A DNA stretch of 64,000 nt from Nitrospirota bacterium (GCA_021810805.1 JAJZHW010000001.1:186001-250000); one strand, 5' to 3'. Positions 47,944 to 57,664 are shown, counted from the first letter of the stretch. Notes: a model not told the origin generated them from the sequence alone. Translations and numbers: made by a program.

Positions 47944-50598
47944 ATGGACTCTCTCCGCATACGCCAGAGCTTTCATGAATTCTTCGAGGGGGTGGGCCAT
48001 CGTCGCGTCCCCTCCTCCTCCCTGATTCCTCCGGGGGACCCCACCCTTCTCTTTACAAATGCCGGGATGGTTCCCTTCAAGGATGCCTTTCTCGGCACCG
48101 AGCCCCCTCCGGCCTCCCGGTGCGTCTCGATCCAGCGATGCGTGAGGGCCGGCGGAAAGCACAACGACCTTGATCGCGTGGGATTTACCCGCCGCCATCA
48201 TACCTTCTTCGAGATGATGGGGAATTTCTCCTTCGGCGACTATTTCAAGAAAGAGGCCATCGCCTTTGCCTGGGACTATCTGACAAAGACCCTGGGCCTC
48301 TCCCCTTCGGTGCTCTGGGTGACGGTCTTTACCGATGACGACGAAGCGGCCTCCCTTTGGCAGAGCGTCGCCGGCGTCTCTCCCTCCCGGATCGTCCGGC
48401 TTGGGGAGAAGGACAACTTCTGGCAAATGGGGAACACGGGCCCCTGCGGTCCGTGTTCGGAGATCCTGGTCGACCAGGGGCCGGCCTTCTCCTGCGGTCG
48501 TCCCACCTGTGCCGTGGGGTGCGACTGCGACCGCTATCTTGAGATCTGGAACCTCGTTTTCATGCAATACGACCGCAATGAGGCGGGGGTCCTGACCCCT
48601 CTTCCCCGGCCTTCAATCGATACGGGAATGGGCCTCGAGCGCTTGTCCTCGGTCTTGCAGGGGGTCCAGAGCAACTTCGAGACCGATCTCTTTCTCCCGC
48701 TGATGGACGCCATCGGGAAGAAGACCCGGATTCCCTACGGACGCGGGGAGGGGGAGAAGGACTTTGCCTACCGGGTCATTGCCGATCACGTTCGCGCGAG
48801 TACCTTTCTTGTCTGGGAGGGGCTCGTTCCCTCCAACGAAGGGAGAGGCTATGTCCTGCGACGCTTCATTCGCCGGGCCATGCAGTTTTCCCTGGACCTG
48901 GGCCTTCCCACCCCCTTCCTTCCGGATCTTTCCCGGCGCTTTGCCGAACTGATGGCTCTCCCCTATCCCGAGCTTGCCGCGGGGATGGACCGGGTGGTGA
49001 CACTGCTCGCCTCCGAGGAGGAGCGCTTCATGAAGACTCTCGAGACGGGATTGCCCCTGGTTCAGGATCTCGCCCGCTCCGCACGGGAACGGGGAGATTC
49101 CCTCCTCTCGGGAGAAGAGCTTTTCTGGCTCTACGATACCCATGGTCTGCCAGTGGATGTGGTGGGAGACTGGGCCGCCCCTCTGGGGGTGACCCTCGAT
49201 ACTGAAGGATTTACCGTTCGCATGGGAGAGCAGAAGGAGCAGGGGCGCCGTTCCTGGACCGGAGGGAGGGCAACCTTTCCCGTTCCTGCGGCTCGTCTTG
49301 CGACGCCCACGCGATTCGAAGGGTACGAGAGGCTTGAAAGCTCGGCCCGTCTTCTCCTCCTCGCCTCCGGGGAGTCCGAGGTGAAAAGCGCCAGGGAAGG
49401 CGACGAGATCTGGGCGGTGACCGATGTCTCCCCCTTCTACCCCGAGGGGGGAGGACAGGCAGGGGATCAGGGGCGTCTTGTGGCTCCCGGGGGAATCGTG
49501 GCCGTCTCCGGTGCCTATCGACCCTATCCCGGATGGATTGCCCTTCGGGGGAAGGTGGTGTCCGGCGTCGTGGCCGCGGGGGAGACGGTCCAGCTTGAGG
49601 TGGATCGCACCCTTCGGCTCGGGGCCCGTGTCCACCACACGGCGACCCATCTTCTCCATTCGGCCCTCCGGAAGATTCTGGGAAGCCATGTCCGTCAGGC
49701 CGGCTCCCTCGTTCTCCCCGATCGCCTTCGATTCGACTTCTCCCATGGATCCCCGGTGACGGCAAGCCAGCTTCAGGAGATTGAAGGGATGGTGAACCGA
49801 TGGATCGGCGAAGGGGCCCCGGTGGAGGTCTCGGAAAAAAACAAGGCCGACGCACTGGCTTCCGGAGCCATGGCCTTCTTCGACGAGAAGTACGGAGACC
49901 GGGTTCGGGTTGTCGAGATTCCGGGAATGTCGGTGGAGCTCTGCGGGGGAACCCATGCCCTCTCCACCTCGGAGATTGGCTCCTTTTTTATCCTCTCGGA
50001 ATCGGGGGTGGCGGCGGGAACCCGCCGGATCGAAGCCGTGGCGGGAGCCGCCGCGACGCGTGCCGCAGCGGCATGGCGAGAAGAGCTGCAGCAGATATCG
50101 GGCGAGCTCAAGGTCGCCCCTGGGCGGATTCTTGACCGGATTGCGGCAGAGAAGCGGGAGAGGGACGAGATTGACCGCGAGCTTTCCCGGAGCAAGTCCC
50201 GCCTCTTTGATCTGGAGACTCAGACCCTTCTTGCCGAGTCAATGGTGGTCGGTGGAGTTCGCATTCTGGTGGCGGCGGTCGAATGTCATGACCTGGCTGA
50301 CCTTCGCCTTCGCATGGATGTGCTGAAGGTGCGCATTCCTTCCGGGGCGGTCATTCTGGCCGGCAAGGCGGGAGATGACCGCGTTCTTCTTCTCGGGTGG
50401 GCGACCCCGGACCTTGAAAAGTCCTTTCCGGTCAACAACTGGGTGCGCTCCATGGCACAGACGTTGGGTGGCCGTGGCGGCGGGAGGCCCCTCTGGGCGG
50501 AAGGGGGAGGCTCTCCCCCGCCATCGTGGCCGGAATTTCTCTCGCAGGTTCGGACGACCATGCGGGCGGCGGCCGAAAAAGCTTTGGGCGGATCCTAG
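47944..50598 (+). CDS. alaS: Alanyl-tRNA synthetase
   Basis: 884 aa from ATG 47944, 4 nt after recA; GGGGGGCGAG precedes it. Class II core (RQSFHEFFEGVGHRRVPSSSLIPPGDPTLLFTNAGMVPFKD), editing domain with HHTATHLLH and CGGTH (ELCGGTHALST), and the C-terminal DHHA1 domain (SGAVILAGKAGDDRVLLLGW). A recA-alaS order without recX between them is seen. Confidence 0.98.
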   Translation: MDSLRIRQSFHEFFEGVGHRRVPSSSLIPPGDPTLLFTNAGMVPFKDAFLGTEPPPASRCVSIQRCVRAGGKHNDLDRVGFTRRHHTFFEMMGNFSFGDYFKKEAIAFAWDYLTKTLGLSPSVLWVTVFTDDDEAASLWQSVAGVSPSRIVRLGEKDNFWQMGNTGPCGPCSEILVDQGPAFSCGRPTCAVGCDCDRYLEIWNLVFMQYDRNEAGVLTPLPRPSIDTGMGLERLSSVLQGVQSNFETDLFLPLMDAIGKKTRIPYGRGEGEKDFAYRVIADHVRASTFLVWEGLVPSNEGRGYVLRRFIRRAMQFSLDLGLPTPFLPDLSRRFAELMALPYPELAAGMDRVVTLLASEEERFMKTLETGLPLVQDLARSARERGDSLLSGEELFWLYDTHGLPVDVVGDWAAPLGVTLDTEGFTVRMGEQKEQGRRSWTGGRATFPVPAARLATPTRFEGYERLESSARLLLLASGESEVKSAREGDEIWAVTDVSPFYPEGGGQAGDQGRLVAPGGIVAVSGAYRPYPGWIALRGKVVSGVVAAGETVQLEVDRTLRLGARVHHTATHLLHSALRKILGSHVRQAGSLVLPDRLRFDFSHGSPVTASQLQEIEGMVNRWIGEGAPVEVSEKNKADALASGAMAFFDEKYGDRVRVVEIPGMSVELCGGTHALSTSEIGSFFILSESGVAAGTRRIEAVAGAAATRAAAAWREELQQISGELKVAPGRILDRIAAEKRERDEIDRELSRSKSRLFDLETQTLLAESMVVGGVRILVAAVECHDLADLRLRMDVLKVRIPSGAVILAGKAGDDRVLLLGWATPDLEKSFPVNNWVRSMAQTLGGRGGGRPLWAEGGGSPPPSWPEFLSQVRTTMRAAAEKALGGS

Positions 50599-50602
50599 TC
50601 GG

Positions 50603-51124
50603 ATGGGTGCTGCGGACCGATTCCCGGGAGTTCTCATGGGGATCGACTGGGGAGGTCGCCGGGTCGGGGTGGCCCTGTCGGACCCTTCCCGGACATTGGC
50701 CCGCCCCCTGGTGGTTCTGGTCCGTGAAGGGGACGGAATGATCCCTCTCGAGTCGGGAGAGAGGATCATTGGCTCCCTTCTGAAAATTGCCGGGGACCAT
50801 GAGGTGACGGGGCTTGTCGTGGGGATCCCCTACTACCACCTCTCCGGGGACGAAAATCCTCATGCCCCCCTCTTTCTCTCCGTCGCGCGGGATCTCGCCC
50901 GGGAGCTGGCCCTGCCTCTCTTTCTCTGCGACGAAGGCCAAAGCACCGAGACGGCCCGGGACATTCGACGGGGAAGAAGCGGACGACGGGGACATTCCCT
51001 AGGCATGGCCCAAGGGGTGGACCATCTGGCGGCGGCCGCCCTTCTTCAGGGCTTTCTTAACGAGCCGGCCCCGGCCAAAACGCCCCGTCCCGAGAGGGTC
51101 CTGGTGGCTGGAGACGAGCCGTGA
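50603..51124 (+). CDS. ruvX: RuvX/YqgF, putative pre-16S rRNA nuclease
   Basis: 173 aa. GIDWGGRRVGVALSDPS gives the first catalytic Asp; GLVVGIPYYHLSGDENPHA, LCDEGQSTETARD and GVDHLAAAALLQGFL complete the RNase H-like fold. Start set at ATG 50603 (ATG 50636 directly before GIDWGG is an alternative). The ORF track begins within alaS. Ends GTGA-overlapped with mltG, a common gene pair. Confidence 0.92.
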   Translation: MGAADRFPGVLMGIDWGGRRVGVALSDPSRTLARPLVVLVREGDGMIPLESGERIIGSLLKIAGDHEVTGLVVGIPYYHLSGDENPHAPLFLSVARDLARELALPLFLCDEGQSTETARDIRRGRSGRRGHSLGMAQGVDHLAAAALLQGFLNEPAPAKTPRPERVLVAGDEP

Positions 51125-52158
51125 GCCTCTCTTCCCGCCTGGACCAGATCCGGAAGATCTCCCTCGCCCTTCTGGCGGCACTCCTTCTCTTCCTTCTCTG
51201 GTCCGCAGATGCCTTCTTCGGGGAGAGCCAATTTTCCGGCCCACCCTTTCTGTTGACCGTTTCCCACGGAACGCCCTTCCGGAGCGTGGTCAGATCCCTC
51301 GCCCGGCGGGGGGTGATCACAAAGCCGGAGACTGTGATCCTCTGGGGGGACCTCTTGGGTCTTTCCCGGGCGATTCGGGAAGGGGATTACGAGATTTCGG
51401 GGGAGGATCGTCCGGTCAAGGTTCTCTGGAACCTTGTCGCCGGCCAGCGCTATTACCGCAAGCTGACCGTTCCCGAAGGTTTTACCGGATCCCAGGTGGC
51501 GGCCCGGATGGCCCGCTTGGGGATCGGAACCGTCGATCAGGATCTGGCGCTCATGAACGATGTGGGTTTTTTGCAGCAGCTCCATGTTCCCTCCCGCTCC
51601 CTTGAGGGCTACCTCTTCCCCAATACCTATTATTTTTCCCGAGGGACCACCCCCCGGGAGGTCCTGTCGATGATGGTCTCCCGTTTCTGGCATGTCATGA
51701 CCCCTGACTGGAAGAGCCAGTCGGCCGTTCAGGGGCTGACACTTGCCCAGGCGGTGACCCTGGCCTCCATCGTCCAGAAGGAGGCGGGAACCTCCGGAGA
51801 CATGCCGCTGGTGGCAGGGGTCTTCCTCAACCGCCTGAGAGGCGGGATGAAGCTTCAGAGCGATCCCACAGTGCTGTACGTGCTTCCGGGCCACCACCAT
51901 CTTACGGCCTCCGATCTCAAGATCGATTCTCCCTACAACACCTATCTCCACGAGGGGCTTCCGCCCACCCCCATCGCGAACCCCGGAGCCGAGGCCCTCC
52001 ATGCCGTGCTCTTTGCCGAAAAGGTTCCGTATTACTATTTTGTCTCGGCGGGACCGGGCACTCCCTCGGTTTTCTCCAAAACGCTGGCCGACCATGACCG
52101 GGCCATCGTCCGGATCATGAGGGACAAGCGGCGAGCGGCTCGAGAGTCGGCAAAATAG
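51121..52158 (+). CDS. mltG: Endolytic murein transglycosylase MltG (YceG)
   Basis: 345 aa. N-terminal anchor (ISLALLAALLLFLLWSADAFF), then VPEGFTGSQVAARMA and SLEGYLFPNTYYFSRGTT. The catalytic Glu221 is in IVQKEAGTSGDMPLVAGVFLNRLRGGMKLQSDPTVLY, and SPYNTYLHEGLPPTPIANPG is the signature end. Cuts nascent glycan strands at the membrane. Confidence 0.96.
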   Translation: MSLSSRLDQIRKISLALLAALLLFLLWSADAFFGESQFSGPPFLLTVSHGTPFRSVVRSLARRGVITKPETVILWGDLLGLSRAIREGDYEISGEDRPVKVLWNLVAGQRYYRKLTVPEGFTGSQVAARMARLGIGTVDQDLALMNDVGFLQQLHVPSRSLEGYLFPNTYYFSRGTTPREVLSMMVSRFWHVMTPDWKSQSAVQGLTLAQAVTLASIVQKEAGTSGDMPLVAGVFLNRLRGGMKLQSDPTVLYVLPGHHHLTASDLKIDSPYNTYLHEGLPPTPIANPGAEALHAVLFAEKVPYYYFVSAGPGTPSVFSKTLADHDRAIVRIMRDKRRAARESAK

Positions 52159-52190
52159 ACAAAAATAATTTTCTGGAATGGACATGACCC

Positions 52191-54857
52191 ATGAGTGATA
52201 TTCAAGACGATGACGCGCAAGCGACCGAAGAGGGAGGGGACTTTCCCACCCGGTTTGACTCAACCCGCGTCGAGGCCGAGATCCTCTCCCGCCGGCAGGC
52301 TCCCCCCTCCCGAAAGGGAGCCCCTCCCTTTTCGATGGTGGTTCCCCCCCCCAACATCACCGGACGCCTTCATATGGGACATGCCCTCAATCTGACGATT
52401 CAGGATGTGATGGCCCGTTACCACCGGATGGCGGGAGACGATGTTCTGTGGGTTCCCGGGGTGGATCACGCCGGCATTGCCGCCCAGAACGTCGTGGAAA
52501 AAAAGCTTCGCGCAGAAGGAATCGATTTCAAGAGTCTGGGTCGCGAGGACTTTGTCGCGCGTGTCTGGGAGTGGAAGGACTCCATCGGCTCCGGGATCGG
52601 GGACCAGATTCGAAGGCTTGGCGCCTCTCTCGCCTGGGACCACGAGCGATTCACCATGGATCCGGGATTTTCCCAGGCGGTGCGCGAGGTCTTTGTCCGC
52701 CTTTACGAAGACGGCGCCCTCTATCGGGCCGAGCGCATGATCCACTGGTGTCCGCGATGTCTCACGGCCCTGTCGGATGTGGAGGTGACCCACCAGGACC
52801 GTGTCGGAGAGCTGGTCTATGTGCAGTATCTCCTGGCGGAGGGGGAGGGCGAGGCTCTCGTGGTGGCCACCACGCGGCCGGAGACTATCGTCGCCGACCT
52901 GGCCCTGGCCGTCCATCCCGACGACGAACGATACCGGAGCTATGTGGGGAAGAAGGTCCGGGTCCCCCTCTCCGACCGGGTGATCCCGGTCGTCGCCGAT
53001 TCTGCGGTGGATCCCCAGTTCGGAACGGGTGTTCTGAAGATCACCCCCAGCCATTCGATGGTGGACTTCGAGATCGGCAGCCGCCATGGCTTGGGGACGC
53101 TGTCGGTGATCGAGGCCGATGGGACGATGAACCCCCTGGCGGGTCCTCTTTCGGGGCTTCCCCGGGACAAGGCCCGGGCCCGGGCCCTGGAGATTCTCGA
53201 GTCCGACGAGCGGCTTGAGCGGCGGGAGCCCTATCCCCATGCCGTGGGTGTCTGCTATCGATGCCAGACGGAGGTCGAGCCAAGGCTTTCGCTACAGTGG
53301 TTCGTCCGGATGGCGCCCCTGGCCGCCCGGGCCCGGGAGGCCGTCTCTTCCGGCCAGATCCGCTTCTTCCCTGCCACCTGGGTCAAGACCTATTACGAAT
53401 GGATCGACAACATCCGCGACTGGTGCGTTTCGAGGCAGATATGGTGGGGCCACCGGATTCCGGCCTGGAGCTGTGGTGCCTGTGGCCATCTGGCCGTACT
53501 CCGGGAGGATCCTGCGGTCTGCCCCGCCTGCAAAAGCCCCGATATCACCCGGGATCCCGACGTTCTCGATACCTGGTTCTCTTCGGCCCTCTGGCCCTTT
53601 GCCACCCTGGGGTGGCCCGAAGAGACGCCCGACCTGGCGCGTTTCTATCCGACATCCCTGCTCGTGACCGGCTTCGACATTCTCTTCTTCTGGGTGGCGA
53701 GGATGATCATGATGGGGCTCTACCTCACCGACAAAATCCCCTTCCGGGACGTCTATATCCATGCCCTGGTCCGGGACGAGTTCGGCCAGAAGATGACCAA
53801 GAGCCGGGGCAATGTGGTCGATCCGCTCGAGCTCATGGATCGCTTCGGGACCGATGCCTTTCGCCTTTCGCTGGCCCTTCTCGCCTCTCCCGGGCGGGAT
53901 ATCCGCCTGTCGGTGGAGCGGGTGGAGGCGGCCAGAAATTTTGTCTCCAAGCTCTGGAATGCCTTCCGCTTCATCTCCCGGGTCGTTCCCCGGGAGACTC
54001 CGTCCCTTCCCCGTCCCGGAGAGGTTCGAGGCGTGGCCAACCGCTGGATCCTCTCGGAGCTTGTGCGAACCGAAAGGGAGTATCGGGAGGCATTGGCGAA
54101 CTACCGCGTGGACGAAGCGGCGCTTCTCGTCTACCGCTTTACCTGGAGCCTCTTCTGCGACTGGTATCTCGAGGCGGCCAAGGTCGATGTCGACCGGGAA
54201 GCCCACGATCCCTTGCGCCAGGAGACCCTCTCCACCCTCCGGACCGTGGGGTCCGCCCTTCTCGACCTCGCCCACCCCTTTCTCCCCTTCGTGACGGAGG
54301 AGCTCTCCCGCATCTTCGCCTTTTCCAATGGCTCAGTCGGCTCGGAGCCCGCCCTTCTCGGCCTTGCCGAACTTCCGGGAGCGGCTCCGGACGACTTCGA
54401 GCGGATCCGCTCGATGGTGGGGTCGGTGCGCCAGATCCGGACGGTCATGAAGATCCCTCCGACCCAGGAGATCCCGGCCGCACTCATGCTCTCTCTTCCG
54501 GGAGAGGATCCCGCCCTCTTCTGGCCCTTCCTCCGGCGGCTGGCCCGGATCGTTCCCTCCTCCTCCCCGAATCCCCGGGGGCTTCGTGCCCCCTTCCGGG
54601 ACGGACACCTCCTTCTGGAGCTGGGAGATCTGGTGGACTTCTCCCAGGAGGCCTCCCGCCTCGACCGGGAGGTGGCCCGGGTCGAGGCGCGCCTCGACGA
54701 GGTGGCCGGGCGTCTCTCCCGGGAAGACTTTCTGCAAAAGGCCCCTCCCGAGGTCGTGGAAAAGGACCGGGCGCAGATCCTGGCCCTGGCCGAGGAGAAG
54801 GAGGGGCTCGTGGCCGCCCGGGAGCAGGTTCGGGAATTTCTGGGGGAGAGCCGATGA
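52191..54857 (+). CDS. valS: Valyl-tRNA synthetase
   Basis: 888 aa class I enzyme. HMGH at 61-64 (HIGH box), KMTKS at 534-538 (KMSKS box, Thr variant), editing domain with ATTRPETIVADLALAVHPDDERY, zinc-like cysteines CGACGHLAVLREDPAVCPAC, and a C-terminal coiled-coil arm (EASRLDREVARVEARLDEVAGRL). ATG overlap with nadC at the end. A second frame stays open across its 3' half into nadC; that is a composition artefact. Confidence 0.98.
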   Translation: MSDIQDDDAQATEEGGDFPTRFDSTRVEAEILSRRQAPPSRKGAPPFSMVVPPPNITGRLHMGHALNLTIQDVMARYHRMAGDDVLWVPGVDHAGIAAQNVVEKKLRAEGIDFKSLGREDFVARVWEWKDSIGSGIGDQIRRLGASLAWDHERFTMDPGFSQAVREVFVRLYEDGALYRAERMIHWCPRCLTALSDVEVTHQDRVGELVYVQYLLAEGEGEALVVATTRPETIVADLALAVHPDDERYRSYVGKKVRVPLSDRVIPVVADSAVDPQFGTGVLKITPSHSMVDFEIGSRHGLGTLSVIEADGTMNPLAGPLSGLPRDKARARALEILESDERLERREPYPHAVGVCYRCQTEVEPRLSLQWFVRMAPLAARAREAVSSGQIRFFPATWVKTYYEWIDNIRDWCVSRQIWWGHRIPAWSCGACGHLAVLREDPAVCPACKSPDITRDPDVLDTWFSSALWPFATLGWPEETPDLARFYPTSLLVTGFDILFFWVARMIMMGLYLTDKIPFRDVYIHALVRDEFGQKMTKSRGNVVDPLELMDRFGTDAFRLSLALLASPGRDIRLSVERVEAARNFVSKLWNAFRFISRVVPRETPSLPRPGEVRGVANRWILSELVRTEREYREALANYRVDEAALLVYRFTWSLFCDWYLEAAKVDVDREAHDPLRQETLSTLRTVGSALLDLAHPFLPFVTEELSRIFAFSNGSVGSEPALLGLAELPGAAPDDFERIRSMVGSVRQIRTVMKIPPTQEIPAALMLSLPGEDPALFWPFLRRLARIVPSSSPNPRGLRAPFRDGHLLLELGDLVDFSQEASRLDREVARVEARLDEVAGRLSREDFLQKAPPEVVEKDRAQILALAEEKEGLVAAREQVREFLGESR

Positions 54858-55735
54858 TCGAAGGGCTGCTTCCGGCCACGGTCGACCGGATCCTGTCGGG
54901 ATTTCTCGAGGAGGATCTCCCCGAGGGCGATCTCACCAGCCGCCTTTTTTTCGGAACCCCCCAGTCCAACCGCAGGGTCGAGGCCGCCCTGATGGCCGAA
55001 GAGAGCGGTGTCCTGGCCGGAACCTTTCTTGTCACAAGGATCTATGCTCTTCTGGGAGGTGCGGTCGAGGTCTCCTGGTCAATCGCCGAGGGGGGGAACT
55101 TTAATGCCGGCCAAACGCTGGCCCACCTGAGGGGGCCGATCCACGAGCTCCTGGCCGGAGAGCGTCTGGCCTTGAACCTGGCCAAACATCTCTCGGCCGT
55201 GGCCACCCTGACCCGGCGATATGTGGAGACGGTGGCCCGCCATCGCCCTCCCGGCCTGCGCCCCCTTCGGGTGACCGAAACCCGGAAGACCCTTCCCGGT
55301 CTTCGCCTTTTCCAAAAGCATGCCGTTCGGGTGGGGGGAGGACACTCGCACCGCTCCTCGCTCTCCTCCGGCATCCTCATCAAGGACAACCACCTCGTGG
55401 GAACGGGAGGGGTGGGGGCGGCCCTGGCCTTGGCGAGGCGCGACGCTCCCCATCCCTATCGGATTGAGGTGGAGGCCGACACCCCGGACCAGGCCCGGGA
55501 GGCGGTGGCAGGAGGCGCCGACATCGTTCTTCTGGACAACATGTCGGCCGCAATGATGGCCTCTCTGGTGCCCGAGCTTCGGGAAATGGGCCGGGAGGTC
55601 CTTCTCGAGGCCTCCGGGGGGCTCACGCTGGAGAAGGTTCGGGATCTTGCCGCCATCGATCTCGATGTGTTGTCGGTGGGCGCCCTGACCCACTCGCCCG
55701 GGGACATCTCTCTTCGGCTCGATTTTCTGTCCTGA
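54854..55735 (+). CDS. nadC: Nicotinate-nucleotide pyrophosphorylase (carboxylating)
   Basis: 293 aa from ATG 54854, overlapping the valS stop as ATGA. EEDLPEGDLTSRLF, ERLALNLAKHLSAVATLTRRYVE, RVTETRKTLPGLRLFQKHAVRVGGGHSHRSSLSSGILIKDNHL (quinolinate/PRPP site) and LLDNMSAAMMASLV identify NadC. Makes nicotinate mononucleotide from quinolinate in NAD synthesis. The ORF track shows 824 aa because the frame is open through valS. Confidence 0.96.
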   Translation: MIEGLLPATVDRILSGFLEEDLPEGDLTSRLFFGTPQSNRRVEAALMAEESGVLAGTFLVTRIYALLGGAVEVSWSIAEGGNFNAGQTLAHLRGPIHELLAGERLALNLAKHLSAVATLTRRYVETVARHRPPGLRPLRVTETRKTLPGLRLFQKHAVRVGGGHSHRSSLSSGILIKDNHLVGTGGVGAALALARRDAPHPYRIEVEADTPDQAREAVAGGADIVLLDNMSAAMMASLVPELREMGREVLLEASGGLTLEKVRDLAAIDLDVLSVGALTHSPGDISLRLDFLS

Positions 55736-56568
55736 TGCCGACCTGGCCGAGTGACGAACCCCTTCGGCTCCGCCGGATCTATCCTGACCCTCCGGGATAC
55801 TTTGCCCGGGAGCTCCCCTCCACGAACGACACTCTCAAAGCTTTGGTCCAGGCTGATGAGCCGGAACCCTTCACGGTTTTGGTCTGTGGCCGACAGACCC
55901 GGGGAAGGGGGCGCCCCGGGAACCTCTGGTCCAGCCTTCGGGGGGATCTTGCCATGAGCCTTTGGCTTCCGGTGGAGAGCCAGGAGCGGGCGCTTCCGCT
56001 CTCGCTCTTCGTGGCAGGAGCCTGTCTTGAGGCCCTTTCAGAGGTGCCGGGGGTCCGCTGGAAATATCCCAATGACCTCTGCCGCGAGATGCCGGCCTCT
56101 TCCGACGAGGGGGGCGTGGGCAAGCTTGGAGGGATCCTGGTGGAGCCCCTGCGTCGGGAGGGCCGCCTTCGGGGCCATGTGGCCGGGGTCGGGATCAACC
56201 TGGTCGATGATCGTCCCTCCGCTCCCTTCGCCGCCGGGGCGCTTCCCCTGACCACGGTCGCTCCCTCCCATCTCCCCCCGCTTCGCCTGTCTCGCCAAAT
56301 CGCGTGCTCCCTCCGATCCTTTCTCGACCGGGGGGAGGATGCCCTCCGGGAATGCCTCGACCGCCATCTCCTCTGGCGGGGACGATGGGTGGCCTATGCC
56401 CTGGAGACGGGAGAAAAGGGGGCATCGGGATTTCATTTGGGGCGCATGACGGGTCTCTCGTCGGAGGGGAGTCTTCGGGTGGTCGATTCTGACGGAAGGC
56501 CCCACCTCCTTCCGCCCCACGTCCGTACCCTGCGGCTGGTGGAGTCCCCCGGAGGAAGAGGTGTTTGA
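55735..56568 (+). CDS. birA: Biotin-[acetyl-CoA-carboxylase] ligase
   Basis: 277 aa. STNDTLKAL, GRQTRGRGRPGNLWSSLRGDLAMSLWLP (biotinyl-AMP loop), VRWKYPNDLC, GKLGGILVEP, VAGVGINLVDD. There is no N-terminal helix-turn-helix, so it is a ligase only, not a repressor. TGATG overlap with nadC and 8-nt overlap with the coaX-like gene, an order seen in other bacteria that keep a birA-coaX pair. Confidence 0.93.
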   Translation: MPTWPSDEPLRLRRIYPDPPGYFARELPSTNDTLKALVQADEPEPFTVLVCGRQTRGRGRPGNLWSSLRGDLAMSLWLPVESQERALPLSLFVAGACLEALSEVPGVRWKYPNDLCREMPASSDEGGVGKLGGILVEPLRREGRLRGHVAGVGINLVDDRPSAPFAAGALPLTTVAPSHLPPLRLSRQIACSLRSFLDRGEDALRECLDRHLLWRGRWVAYALETGEKGASGFHLGRMTGLSSEGSLRVVDSDGRPHLLPPHVRTLRLVESPGGRGV

Positions 56569-57373
56569 GCGGCCCCCCTGGCGCGAGGCCTGTGGGGTGA
56601 CCGTCAAGGTGGGGCTCTCAAGAATATCGGTGGCCCTCCATGGATCCCGGGGGATTGTGGCCATCCGGACAGCCCCGACTCCCCCTCCGGGGGGGAAAGC
56701 CGCCCTCGGGGAATTTTTCTCCTCCCTCTGGCCGGCCCTCTCCCGGGAGGCTCTCCCCGGAGCCCTCGTCTGTGTTGTTCCGGATCTCGCCCCGGATCTT
56801 ATCGAGCATTGGAAGAGGCGCTTCGGGGTCGTTCTTCGCCCCTTCGATCTGGCCGAGGCCCCCTTCTCCTCCGAAGACTACGCCGGGGTCCTGGGAGCCG
56901 ACCGGGGGGCCTCCCTCTGGGGGGCTGTGGTGCGCCACGGGAAGAGTCTGGGTCCGTCGTTCATGGTGGCGGACTTCGGCACCCACACGGTGACGACGGT
57001 CCTGTGCCGGGGTCGCATCCTCGGGGGGACGATCATGCCGGGAATCACTTTGACGATGGGGGCGGTGGGGGCGGGCCGGGTCCTTTTGGGACAGGAGGCC
57101 ACTCCTCGAGGGGAAGGCTTTGGGAGAGAAAAGCTTCGTCTTGTGGCGGCGGTGGGGCGAGGGACGCGGGAGGGCATTCTCTCCGGTGCAGTGCTGGGAG
57201 GCGTCGCAGCGGTGGAGGGACTCAGGAGCCGGGCGGAAAAAGAGGTGGGAGAGCCTCTGGGTCTGATTTTGACCGGAGGACTCTCACCCCTTCTTGCCCG
57301 TTTTTTCTCCGGAGATCCTCCGGTCGATCGTCAGCTCCTGCATTACGGGGCCACGTGCTTTCTGCTGGCGTGA
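56561..57373 (+). CDS. coaX: Type III pantothenate kinase-like protein (degenerate CoaX)
   Basis: 270 aa, GTG start after GGAGGAAGAG. The CoaX core is visible: YAGVLGADRGASLWGAVV (pantothenate Asp-Arg), FMVADFGTHTVTTVLCRGRILGGTIMPGITLTM, ILTGGLSPLL. However, the N-terminal DxGNT phosphate loop found in family members is replaced by TVKVGLSRISVAL, so the loop Asp and Asn are missing. It may be inactive, altered, or a regulator of the Baf type. Position after birA supports the family call. Confidence 0.75.
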   Translation: MFERPPWREACGVTVKVGLSRISVALHGSRGIVAIRTAPTPPPGGKAALGEFFSSLWPALSREALPGALVCVVPDLAPDLIEHWKRRFGVVLRPFDLAEAPFSSEDYAGVLGADRGASLWGAVVRHGKSLGPSFMVADFGTHTVTTVLCRGRILGGTIMPGITLTMGAVGAGRVLLGQEATPRGEGFGREKLRLVAAVGRGTREGILSGAVLGGVAAVEGLRSRAEKEVGEPLGLILTGGLSPLLARFFSGDPPVDRQLLHYGATCFLLA

Positions 57374-57492
57374 GCCAGCTCTTCCCGGACCACGGCGTGC
57401 GAGGGCCGGACGATGAGGTAGAGAAGGGCGGTGATCATGACAAAGCCCAGAATGCTGAGAACTCCGAAGAGAAGTGGAATGACGGTGTCCAT
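57343..57492 (-). CDS. Single-span membrane microprotein
   Basis: 49 aa: MDTVIPLLFGVLSILGFVMITALLYLIVRPSHAVV plus a basic tail. ATG 57492 is preceded by AAAGGAGGT at 6 nt, the strongest ribosome site in this region, so I consider it real; the ORF-track start (57531) lies upstream of that site. Its 3' end overlaps the end of coaX on the other strand. Family unknown. Confidence 0.65.
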   Translation of the reverse strand: MDTVIPLLFGVLSILGFVMITALLYLIVRPSHAVVREELAHASRKHVAP

Positions 57493-57630
57493 GGCAGACC
57501 TCCTTTCAGGGGTCTCTTCGGACGCTCCCAAAAAAACTTGAGACTATGATCCCCGTCAGGGTGGGGGCCATGCCGACGGGATAGAATAGGCGATGGTCGG
57601 AGACTTCGTGTAGACTCCCAAGGCCCTTCG

Positions 57631-57644
57631 ATGGTAGGATCATC
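57631..57644 (+). promoter_or_regulatory. Upstream element complementary to the aptamer 3' end
   Basis: ATGGTAGGATCATC is complementary to GATGACTCCTACCAT (57700-57714) with a single bulge. Pairing would enclose the aptamer and compete with its pseudoknot. The remaining part of the 420-bp gap 57493-57913 holds no gene I can support. Confidence 0.5.
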
Positions 57645-57664
57645 TCGTCCGCTCTTTGACGGAT

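Noticed and set aside
53261-55735. An 824-codon plus-strand frame through the 3' half of valS into nadC
   Set aside because: Only the last 293 codons (nadC) show homology. The rest is Pro/Gly/Arg/Ser-rich shadow of valS, a result of GC-rich third positions.
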